Shown here: positions 43,471-50,850 of the stretch, in pieces
How positions within the stretch are numbered: the first letter of the stretch is position 1
Layout: each line of letters starts with the position of its first letter
Assembly (NCBI RefSeq): GCF_009696445.1
Contig: NZ_VULZ01000002.1
Span: 62,001-126,000 of the forward strand
Direction of reading: 5' to 3'
Length of the DNA: 64,000 nucleotides
From: Porcincola intestinalis
Lineage (GTDB): Bacteria > Bacillota > Clostridia > Lachnospirales > Lachnospiraceae
Made by a program: the position numbers and the translations under genes
The notes under the pieces: generated by a model
The model's database searches: none
Told to the model about the DNA's origin: nothing
Seen by the model: only the letters and a program-made list of their open reading frames with translations

Positions 43471-43646
43471 TGCATAAGTCCCCGCGGCCCGGCGCTGCTC
43501 CGCAGCTTCCGGCCCGCTTCCAGAGATTCGCGCTCCCGCACCGCTTCCGCGCTGCTACGCGCTCATCTCTGTTGTCGTCGCTTGTGTGGACTCCCCCTGA
43601 CACGCAAGCGCGTCGTACGAGTCCGCACAGCGACTGGACTTATGCA
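43471..43646 (-). repeat. Large structured repeat, full copy B1
   Basis: A 176-bp element on the minus strand closed by TGCATAAGTCC/GGACTTATGCA. Inside: hairpin I (GTCGC..GCGAC; TGTG/CACA; GGACTC/GAGTCC; GACGCG-CTTG-CGTGTC), helix II (CAGAGATGAGCGC with GCGCGAATCTCTGG) and hairpin III (GCGGGCCGG/CCGGGCCGC with inner GCTGC/GCAGC). The order and spacing match copy A, while helix sequences differ in a paired way. It starts inside the last codons of trpS and supplies its TAA stop. Confidence 0.78.
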
Positions 43647-44731
43647 CTGAAGTAGTTGATTTGCATGGATTTTTTGACGTCGCTCAGTGTCTGAGCGGCG
43701 ATGTTTTCTGCGTACTTGGTACCGTCCTTCAGGATCTCAATAACCGACTGGAGATCTTTCTCGTACTCGGCGCGGCGTGCCCGGATCGGACGCAGCGCTT
43801 CCTCCAGCACGTTGTTCAGGAACTTCTTCACCTTTACGTCTCCGAGTCCGCCTCTTCTGTAATGCTCCTCCATCTCGCTGAGGTTCTGATAATCCGGCGC
43901 ATACTCCTCAAACAGCTGCTTTGCGTTCGGCGCATCCTCCCCCGCAAATGCCTCCAGGTAGATGAACACCGGATTGCCCTCCGTCTTTCCCGGATCAGAA
44001 ACCTTCAGATGTCCCGGGTCTGTGAACATGCTCATGACCTTGGTCTTTACCGTCTTCTCATCATCTGAAAGATAGATGCAGTTTCCGAGAGACTTGCTCA
44101 TCTTCGCCTTGCCGTCTGTCCCCGGGAGCCTGCGGGACGCAGCGCTCTTCGGCAGCAGGATCTCCGGCTCCACCAGCGTCTCTCCATAGATGGAGTTAAA
44201 CTTTCTGACAATCTCCCTCGTCTGCTCGACCATCGGCTCCTGGTCTTCCCCTGCCGGGACAACCGTTGCACGGAACGCTGTGATATCCGCCGCCTGTGAA
44301 ATCGGGTAGCAGAAGAAGCCGACCGGCGTTCCCTGACTTTCCTCACGCTCGGAGAAGCCCCTCAGCTTGATCTCTGCCTTCACAGTAGGATTTCGCTGCA
44401 GTCTCTGAACCGTGACCAGGTTCATGTAGTACTGGGTGAGCTCCGGCAGCTCCGGGATCTGAGACTGAATGAGAATGTGCGATTTTTTCGGGTCAATGCC
44501 TGCTGACAGGTAATCAAGCGTGACATTCATGATATTGCTCCTGACCTTCTCCGGATTATCCCAGTTGTCGGTCAGCGCCTGCGCGTCCGCAATCATGATG
44601 AGAACATCATCAAACGCACCACTGTTCTGAAGCACCACACGCTCTCTTAGAGATCCGACATAATGGCCGATATGAAGACGGCCTGTCGGCCGGTCACCGG
44701 TCAGAATTACTTTACGCTTCTTTTCTGACAT
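43640..44731 (-). CDS. trpS: Tryptophanyl-tRNA synthetase
   Basis: A 363-aa class I synthetase: [17 protein letters not shown] (HIGH box), [36 protein letters not shown], and [22 protein letters not shown] (KMSKS). Anticodon-binding helices follow to MQINYFSA. Family members often end near INYF, so the last codons and the TAA come from the adjoining repeat. ATG 44731 has AAGGA upstream and a good promoter. No T-box was recognised. Confidence 0.96.
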   Translation of the reverse strand: MSEKKRKVILTGDRPTGRLHIGHYVGSLRERVVLQNSGAFDDVLIMIADAQALTDNWDNPEKVRSNIMNVTLDYLSAGIDPKKSHILIQSQIPELPELTQYYMNLVTVQRLQRNPTVKAEIKLRGFSEREESQGTPVGFFCYPISQAADITAFRATVVPAGEDQEPMVEQTREIVRKFNSIYGETLVEPEILLPKSAASRRLPGTDGKAKMSKSLGNCIYLSDDEKTVKTKVMSMFTDPGHLKVSDPGKTEGNPVFIYLEAFAGEDAPNAKQLFEEYAPDYQNLSEMEEHYRRGGLGDVKVKKFLNNVLEEALRPIRARRAEYEKDLQSVIEILKDGTKYAENIAAQTLSDVKKSMQINYFSA

Positions 44732-44769
44732 CTTGAAACTGCTTCCTTTCCATATCTTAATCTGAGTCT

Positions 44770-44798
44770 ATTGTACCCGATTCTGTCTGCATACTCAA
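44770..44798 (-). promoter_or_regulatory. trpS promoter
   Basis: Minus strand: TTGAGT (44793-44798), 17-bp spacer, TACAAT (44770-44775), about 38 bp before the trpS ATG. Confidence 0.7.
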
Positions 44799-44913
44799 CC
44801 AGCCGACGCATTTTCGGCCACCCACCAGACCGGATTCTTTCGATCATATCCCAGTTTCAGCTCCGGTCCATAGTGCCTGCATCTCACGCCCGCGGCCCAT
44901 CCCGGCTCTCTCC

Positions 44914-46227
44914 TCATTCCTTCTGCCGCAGCTTTCTCGCTTCCATGATGCCGACCCATCGATCCAGCCATACTTTCAGAAGCGCTGCCACCGGGACGGC
45001 CAGAATCATCCCGCCCAGTCCCCCGATTTTGCTTCCCAGAAGCAGGGCAATGATCACCAACATCGGATGAACCTTCACCGCGTGACTCAGAAGCTTCGGA
45101 TTCACAATGTTTCCATCGATTGTCTGGATGATAAACACGACGATGATGCTGACGATCAGCTTTTTCCAGTCCTGGCTCATAATTCCGACAAAGCCTGTGC
45201 ATCCGTACGCCACGAACGGACCCACATACGGAACCAGGTTCCCGATCCCCGTCAGCACGCCGATGATGACGGCAAACTTCACATTCAGAAGCAGAAGGGC
45301 TATGCTCACAACCACCATCATAAACAGCGCATCGAGCAGCTGTCCGCGAATGTATCCGGAGAAAACTCTGTCGGCATCGCGCACTGCTGTCCGCATCACA
45401 TTTGTCGCTTTTTCCGGAAAAACAGACCGGAAGAATCGTTTCCCGTACCGTTTCAATCCATCGGCGTCAAGTGAAAAATACACCGCAAAAATAACCGCGA
45501 AGGCTCCATTTGCAAGATAGCCAGTCAGATGAGACAAAGCATCGCTGACCGCCCTTCCTGCCTGAGAGGCGAGATTTCCTGCCCACGACGTAATCGTGTC
45601 TGTGACCGTCGCGAGCGCATCCGAGGAGATGTTCATCTGCTCGGACCACTTTTTCAGCTGAATGTATACCTCGTTGAATGACTTCGAGATTCCGTTGATG
45701 AAATTGGTGATGCTGTCAAAGCTGACAACCGTCAGCTCATGCGTAAATGCAGAAATCAGGAATGTCAGCCCCAGTGCCAGCGCTGCGGCTACAATCAGAA
45801 ATGTGATTCCGACCGCTGCTCCCAGCCCACTTTTATTTCTTTTCCTGTAATAAGGAAGTTTCTCCAGCCTCCGCCTGAAAAAGCGCACAATCGGCGCGAA
45901 CAGGTACGCCAGTGCAAAGCCCAGCGCCAGCGGTACGAAGATCACTCTCATCCAGTGAAACCCCGCGCCGAGTGCCAGCGCGATCTTGTCCAGATTGTCC
46001 CCGATCCGGACCAGAATGAAGATCACAACAACCGTAAAAACCACATAAAATGAGATCACGCTGTATCTGTGATTATTCGGGATCCGGTCCCTGAAGTGCT
46101 TCTCCTGCTTCGGCGTCCCTTTCCCCGCATCAGCGGCTGCTCCCTTCACTCCCGGATTCTCCTTCAGGCCATCTGTCTCAATCGTCTGTCCGTCTTTCTT
46201 CTGGTCTTTCTTCTGGTCTTTGTCCAT
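44914..46227 (-). CDS. AI-2E family transporter (YtvI/PerM-type permease)
   Basis: A 437-aa membrane protein with a charged N-terminus (MDKDQKKDQKKDGQ), TM at about 50-75 (YSVISFYVVFTVVVIFILVRI), then the family pattern of about eight TM segments. Conserved parts: ALGAGFHWMRVIFVPLALGFALAYLFAPIV, SGYIRGQLLDALFMMVVVSIALLLL, GVLTGIGNLVPYVGPFVAYG, and DGNIVNPKLLSHAVKVHPMLVIIALLLGSKIGG. Family members export small molecules or act as Na+/H+ antiporters; the substrate is not predictable. GGGAGG precedes the ATG. Confidence 0.9.
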   Translation of the reverse strand: MDKDQKKDQKKDGQTIETDGLKENPGVKGAAADAGKGTPKQEKHFRDRIPNNHRYSVISFYVVFTVVVIFILVRIGDNLDKIALALGAGFHWMRVIFVPLALGFALAYLFAPIVRFFRRRLEKLPYYRKRNKSGLGAAVGITFLIVAAALALGLTFLISAFTHELTVVSFDSITNFINGISKSFNEVYIQLKKWSEQMNISSDALATVTDTITSWAGNLASQAGRAVSDALSHLTGYLANGAFAVIFAVYFSLDADGLKRYGKRFFRSVFPEKATNVMRTAVRDADRVFSGYIRGQLLDALFMMVVVSIALLLLNVKFAVIIGVLTGIGNLVPYVGPFVAYGCTGFVGIMSQDWKKLIVSIIVVFIIQTIDGNIVNPKLLSHAVKVHPMLVIIALLLGSKIGGLGGMILAVPVAALLKVWLDRWVGIMEARKLRQKE

Positions 46228-46474
46228 GAATGCCCTCCCGTCTCAGGCTGCTGTCCCGGCCTCAGATATAGCCTGAATATACCAGATATTACACCCCGGT
46301 TCCATTCCCGAAATCCTGAATTTTTGTCTGGCAGTCTTCCAATCATTTGCAATGTGTGCTACGATGAGGCTGATGAACCAAACTTGTCTGCTCAAGTGCG
46401 GCAGACAGCTTTCTGATTCAAAACAACTGGCTCATAATCGACCTGGATCTGCAATCTGGAAAGGAAGTGTTGTG

Positions 46475-47917
46475 ATGAGCAGACTTCTTGTAAAGAATAT
46501 TGATACGCTTGTTTCCTGTGACAACGACGATCATGTCTACAACCATGTCGATCTGGTCTGTGAGGACGGAAGGATCTGCGCGATTCGTCCGCATGAGGAC
46601 TCGCCGGCGGTTCGTTCCGGCAGTTGCTGCACATCAGGCGACTCTTCCGGCCATATGCCAAAAAGCGACGCAGCCGAAGCGGAATATGACACAGTGATCG
46701 ATGGAACAGGCATGCTCTGCTACCCGGGGCTGGTGAACGCGCACCATCATCTCTACCAGATCTTCTCGCGGAACCTGCCGCAGGTTCAGAACATGGAGCT
46801 GTTCGACTGGCTCACCACTCTGTACGAGGTGTGGAAGAATCTGAACGAAGACACCATCCGCCTCTCCTCTCTTGTCGGAATCGGCGAACTGATGAAGAAC
46901 GGCTGTACGACCATCTTTGACCATCATTATGTCTTTCCGGAAAATGGCGGCGATCTGCTGGCAGCTCAGTGGCAGGCGGCAGAAATGCTTGGCGCACGGA
47001 TGCATTTTTCCAGAGGGTCCATGGATCTGTCCAAAAAGGACGGAGGGCTGCCGCCGGATTCCGTCGTACAGAGCGTCGATGAGATCATGAAGGATTCTGT
47101 TCGCCTGGTGGAAAAATATCAGGACAATTCCTTCACATCCATGCACCGCATTGCACTGGCACCTTGTTCTCCGTTTTCTGTCTCATCAGACCTGCTCCGG
47201 GAAAGCGCGAAGCTGGCAAGGAGCTGTCATGTCCGGCTCCATACGCACCTCTGCGAGACAAAGGATGAGGAGCGTTTCACACTCGAACACTTCGGGCTGA
47301 GGCCTGTCGCGTACATGGAGAGCCTCGACTGGCTCGGACCGGATGTCTGGTTTGCGCACGGCATCCACCTGAATGATGAGGAGATTCAGCTTCTGGCAGA
47401 CACTGGCACCGGTGTCTGCCACTGCCCGATCTCGAATATGAAGCTTTCCTCCGGCATTGCCCGCATCCCGGACATGCTGAAGGCCGGTGTCCATGTCGGA
47501 CTCGGTGTCGACGGAAGTGCCAGCAACGATGGGAGCAATCTTCTTGAAGAGATGCGTGTCTGCTTCCTTCTGCACCGTCTGAACTCATCGAAGGCAGCGC
47601 CCGACGGCTATCAGGTGCTGAAGATGGCAACCATCGGAAGTGCTGCCCTTCTGGGCCGTGAGCATGAAATTGGCAGCCTCGAAACCGGGAAGTGTGCGGA
47701 CTTCTTCCTAATCGACTCGCACAGGCTCGAGCTGGTCGGTGCCTGCTATGATCCGAAATCCGTCCTTGCTACGGTCGGCCTGAAAGGCGCTGTAGACTGG
47801 ACTGTTGTGAATGGAAAGGTGACGGTCGAGCACGGCCGCCTTGCCGGCGCAGATGAAGAAAAGATTGTTGCGGATGCAGATGAGGAGCTGAAGCGATATT
47901 TGGCAGACATCATGTGA
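46475..47917 (+). CDS. Amidohydrolase of the 8-oxoguanine/atrazine deaminase group
   Basis: A 480-aa zinc hydrolase of the ATZ/TRZ subgroup: LVNAHHHLYQIFSRNLP (first metal His pair), a distinctive MELFDWLTTLYEVWKNL, LHTHLCETKDE, WFAHGIHLND, and GLGVDGSASNDGSNLLEEMR (metal Asp). The VQNMELFDWL signature points to 8-oxoguanine deaminase rather than guanine or cytosine deaminase; that choice is a family inference. An odd Cys/Ser insertion (SGSCCTSGDSSGHMPKSDAAEAE) lies at residues 47-69. ATG 46475 has AAGGAAG upstream; longer in-frame starts are unsupported. Confidence 0.88.
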   Translation: MSRLLVKNIDTLVSCDNDDHVYNHVDLVCEDGRICAIRPHEDSPAVRSGSCCTSGDSSGHMPKSDAAEAEYDTVIDGTGMLCYPGLVNAHHHLYQIFSRNLPQVQNMELFDWLTTLYEVWKNLNEDTIRLSSLVGIGELMKNGCTTIFDHHYVFPENGGDLLAAQWQAAEMLGARMHFSRGSMDLSKKDGGLPPDSVVQSVDEIMKDSVRLVEKYQDNSFTSMHRIALAPCSPFSVSSDLLRESAKLARSCHVRLHTHLCETKDEERFTLEHFGLRPVAYMESLDWLGPDVWFAHGIHLNDEEIQLLADTGTGVCHCPISNMKLSSGIARIPDMLKAGVHVGLGVDGSASNDGSNLLEEMRVCFLLHRLNSSKAAPDGYQVLKMATIGSAALLGREHEIGSLETGKCADFFLIDSHRLELVGACYDPKSVLATVGLKGAVDWTVVNGKVTVEHGRLAGADEEKIVADADEELKRYLADIM

Positions 47918-47929
47918 CTCTCCCCTTTC

Positions 47930-47977
47930 AAAAAGGCCGCTGCCTTCTTCTGGTTCCCAGAGAAGACAGCGGCCTTT
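47930..47977. terminator. Bidirectional terminator between convergent genes
   Basis: AAAGGCCGCTG/CAGCGGCCTTT (47932-47942 with 47967-47977), with the inner CTTCT../..AGAAG also pairing. It is flanked by A- and T-rich ends on both sides. It serves the amidohydrolase (plus) and abfA (minus). Confidence 0.85.
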
Positions 47978-47986
47978 GCATGTTGA

Positions 47987-49498
47987 TCAGACCGTCTTTT
48001 TCAGCCTGACCACGTTCCAGCTTCTTGCCGGCAGAACACTTTTCAGTGTTCCGTCTTCAACTTTGCTGTTCTGGCAGAATACCGGCGCCACATTGTCCGG
48101 CTTCTCTTCCGTGTTAACAGCCTTGAGATCCTCATTCGTTAGAAGGATATGCTCTTGAACCTGATACCCCTCGAACTGTCTGACATCCATCGTCACGCTG
48201 TAATCGCTCTTCAGATCCTTGTTGACGGCAAAGAGCGTGAGCGTCTCCTGCCCCTCATCCGCAATCACAACCGCGTCAACGAAGGGTGCATCTCCATGCT
48301 TACTCTCATATGTATCGACCTTGACGGCGGTATTGAGAACCGTGCCGCGTCCCATCGTGCTGGCATGCAGGTACGGATAGAAGATGGTCTGCTTCCAGGC
48401 ACCAGTATCAGATGTCATGATCGGTGCGATGACGTTTACCAGCTGCGCCAGGCAGGCGATCTTGACACGGTCTGCGTGCCGCAGAAGTGTGATCAGCATA
48501 CTTCCGACCAGCAGCGCGTCCTCAAAGTTGTAGATATCCTCGAGCTGATGCGGATGCTGCACCCACTTTTCAAGCTTCGTATCCGCCTCGTTGGAATGGT
48601 ACCAGACATTCCACTCATCAAAGCTCAGATTAATCTTCTTGTTCGATCTCTTCACCGCCTTGACATAATCGCAGGTCGCGACAACGCTGCTGATGAACTG
48701 ATCCATGTCCACGCTGCTTGCAAGAAAATCCGGTGTGTTGTTGTCGCGGTTTCCGTAATATGTGTGCAGGCTGATGTAATCGGTTGTGTCGTAGCTTTCC
48801 TCGAGCACCGTCCGCTCCCAGCTTGCAAATGTCGGCATGGAGGAGTTCGAGGACCCGCAGGCGACGCACTCCACCGACGGATCGATAAACTTCAGCATAC
48901 GGCCCGCCTCATGGGCGATTCTTCCATACTCGCGTGCTGTCTTATGCCCCATCTGCCAGGGACCGTCCATCTCATTGCCGAGGCACCAGAGCTTGATGCC
49001 AAAAGGCTCCTCGGCCCCGTTTTTTCTGCGGAGGTCGCTCAGATAGGTTCCGCTCTTGATGTTGCAGTACTCAATCACATCCTTTGCTTCAGACACGCCG
49101 CGGGTTCCAAGATTGATCGTGTACATCGGCTTCACATCCGCCTTCTTCGCCCAGTTCATGAACTCATGGAGGCCGAACTCGTTCGTCTCAATCACGCCCC
49201 ACGCTGGGTCGATCCTGTGGGGTCTCTGGCTGACCGGACCGACAGAATCCTCCCACTTGAACCCGGAGACAAAGTTTCCGCCCGGATAGCGGACATATGG
49301 GACCTTCAGTTCTTTGATCAGGTCGATGGTATCCGTTCTCAACCCATCCTCATCGGCGAATTTGCTGCCCGGCTGATAGATTCCTTCATATACCGCCCTT
49401 CCCAGATGCTCGATAAACGAGCTGAAGATCCGCTCATCTACTCTGGATACTTCAACCTCACGGTCAATACTGATTCTTGCCTGCTTTCTCTCTTCCAT
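47987..49498 (-). CDS. abfA: GH51 alpha-L-arabinofuranosidase
   Basis: A 503-aa intracellular glycosidase with no signal peptide. GH51 marks: IFSSFIEHLGRAVYEGIYQPGS at the N-terminus, RYPGGNFVSGFKWEDSVGP, acid/base Glu in KLWCLGNEMDGPWQ, nucleophile Glu in INLSFDEWNVWY, and a C-terminal beta-sandwich. It releases arabinose from imported arabino-oligosaccharides. ATG 49498 (GGGAG 6 nt upstream) fits better than a start 7 codons earlier. A divergent LacI regulator and two operator-like palindromes point to sugar-induced expression. Confidence 0.94.
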   Translation of the reverse strand: MEERKQARISIDREVEVSRVDERIFSSFIEHLGRAVYEGIYQPGSKFADEDGLRTDTIDLIKELKVPYVRYPGGNFVSGFKWEDSVGPVSQRPHRIDPAWGVIETNEFGLHEFMNWAKKADVKPMYTINLGTRGVSEAKDVIEYCNIKSGTYLSDLRRKNGAEEPFGIKLWCLGNEMDGPWQMGHKTAREYGRIAHEAGRMLKFIDPSVECVACGSSNSSMPTFASWERTVLEESYDTTDYISLHTYYGNRDNNTPDFLASSVDMDQFISSVVATCDYVKAVKRSNKKINLSFDEWNVWYHSNEADTKLEKWVQHPHQLEDIYNFEDALLVGSMLITLLRHADRVKIACLAQLVNVIAPIMTSDTGAWKQTIFYPYLHASTMGRGTVLNTAVKVDTYESKHGDAPFVDAVVIADEGQETLTLFAVNKDLKSDYSVTMDVRQFEGYQVQEHILLTNEDLKAVNTEEKPDNVAPVFCQNSKVEDGTLKSVLPARSWNVVRLKKTV

Positions 49499-49545
49499 GA
49501 TAAACTCCCGTCTAATCATCCTCTGTCTGCCAGCAGTGCTGTCAG

Positions 49546-49588
49546 GGTTAACGATAACCTTGTGTTGGATTTAGGATAACGTTATTCC
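49546..49588. promoter_or_regulatory. Two LacI-type operator palindromes
   Basis: GGTTAACGATAACC (49546-49559) and GGATAACGTTATTCC (49574-49588) are near-palindromes with a central CG, the pattern bound by LacI/GalR proteins. The second overlaps the -10 and spacer of the abfA promoter; the first covers its start region. The divergent lacI-type gene is the natural candidate binder. Confidence 0.7.
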
Positions 49589-49601
49589 AATTATTTGTCA
49601 A
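49573..49601 (-). promoter_or_regulatory. abfA promoter
   Basis: Minus strand: TTGACA (49596-49601), 17-bp spacer, TATCCT (49573-49578). The spacer and -10 are covered by the second operator. Confidence 0.65.
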
Positions 49602-49718
49602 TCATCTTTTCGTTATTATTCCTATTTTAGGATATTGTGCACATTTCTACTTGCGTATCATTGTGATATTTGATAAAAATAATAAAGGAATTCAGAACTT
49701 TCAGATAGGAGGAGCGCC

Positions 49719-50789
49719 ATGTCAGGTTCTTCCAGAAGGCCGACGCTCAGCACAGTTGCACAGCGCTGCGGCTACTCAGTCAATACGGTCTCACGGGCAC
49801 TCCGCGGAGATTCCAGGCTCCCGCAGTCTACGATTCAGAAAATTCGGGAAGCGGCAAACGAAGTCGGATACATTCCGAACCGGCTTGCAGCAAGCCTTCG
49901 GTCAAGCGAATCACACGTAGTCGCCATCATCATTGAGGATATCGAGAACCCGCACTACTCTCATTTGATGGCAAGAATCGAACTGGAACTGCAGGCAAGG
50001 GGATACAACGTGATCATCCTGTGCAACAACAGAAGCCTGACAACCGAGAAGGAACTGGCTGCCCTCGCGGTCTCCTACTCCGTCTCAGGCGTTCTTCTGT
50101 TTCCACAGGATAGTGTCGGGACAGCTGACGGGAACACTTCTGCTGTTCAGCTCCTTCAGGCAAACCATATTCCGGTTGTGATTGTAGACCGTGCCATCCA
50201 GCAGCAGGATATCGACTGTGTCCGGGTAGACGATGAAGCTGGGGGATATCTGGCCGGAAAGACACTGGCTCAGCTGGGACATCAGAAGTATCTGTATCTG
50301 GCAGGTCCTCAGAACAACACTTCACAGCCGCTCAGGCAAAAGGGATTTCTGCGTGCCGTCGATGAGTTTGTCAGCTCAGATCAGAAAAGTGTCCGGATCA
50401 TTGAGAGCACCGTCAGCTGTCAGGCGCTTCACGAAGGGCGGATCACCCGTCTTCTGACTCCGCTCAGCTATTCCGCGCTCGTCTGCTTCAATGACGAAGT
50501 TGCGTACGATTGTATGCAGGCACTCCAGGAAGAAGGATACCAGATTCCCCAGGATCTCTCCATCTGCGGGTTTGATAGCATCGGGAGTGATATCCGCTTT
50601 CTGCCAAGACTGTCCAGCATTGCCCATACCAAGGGATACAGCATCGCGGAGTATGCAGTGAAGGCGCTTATGAACCGGATCGAGCACCCCGCTGCAGCCC
50701 GCCAGGATATTGTTCTGCCAGTGTCATACTATGATGGCGGAACCTGCGCAGAACCAGTCAGACTGCATCGTCATCCTTCTGCCGTATAA
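49719..50789 (+). CDS. LacI/GalR-family transcriptional regulator
   Basis: A 356-aa regulator: HTH with PTLSTVAQRCGYSVNTVSRALRGD (residues 8-31) and the hinge helix PNRLAASLRSS, then a periplasmic-binding-protein-like sugar domain (VVAIIIEDIENPHYSHL; VVIVDRAI; GFDSIGSDIRFLPRLSSI). It is divergent from abfA with the two operators between, so it probably represses the arabinofuranosidase gene and perhaps itself. ATG 49719 follows AGGAGGAG. Confidence 0.93.
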   Translation: MSGSSRRPTLSTVAQRCGYSVNTVSRALRGDSRLPQSTIQKIREAANEVGYIPNRLAASLRSSESHVVAIIIEDIENPHYSHLMARIELELQARGYNVIILCNNRSLTTEKELAALAVSYSVSGVLLFPQDSVGTADGNTSAVQLLQANHIPVVIVDRAIQQQDIDCVRVDDEAGGYLAGKTLAQLGHQKYLYLAGPQNNTSQPLRQKGFLRAVDEFVSSDQKSVRIIESTVSCQALHEGRITRLLTPLSYSALVCFNDEVAYDCMQALQEEGYQIPQDLSICGFDSIGSDIRFLPRLSSIAHTKGYSIAEYAVKALMNRIEHPAAARQDIVLPVSYYDGGTCAEPVRLHRHPSAV

Positions 50790-50840
50790 AAAAAGAGGAC
50801 GATTCCACAGCATCCCAGATGCCATGCAGAATCGTCCTCT
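50788..50840 (-). terminator. Terminator between lacI-type gene and beta-mannosidase
   Basis: A 12-bp perfect stem (AGAGGACGATTC 50794-50805 / GAATCGTCCTCT 50829-50840), 23-nt loop, followed on the minus strand by seven T. It ends the GH2 transcript and may also slow the converging one. Confidence 0.85.
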
Positions 50841-50850
50841 CTGTGATTCA

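Noticed and set aside
42188-43603. A longer N-terminus for the Big-domain lipoprotein containing two copies of SGGVHTSDDNRDERVAARKR
   Set aside because: The duplicated peptide is only a translation of the structured DNA repeats. A signal peptide with ribosome site begins at 43315.
44732-44913. T-box riboswitch upstream of trpS (also considered for cysS and asnB)
   Set aside because: No AGGGTGGNACCGCG-like antiterminator sequence or paired terminator was seen; a plain promoter lies 38 bp from trpS.
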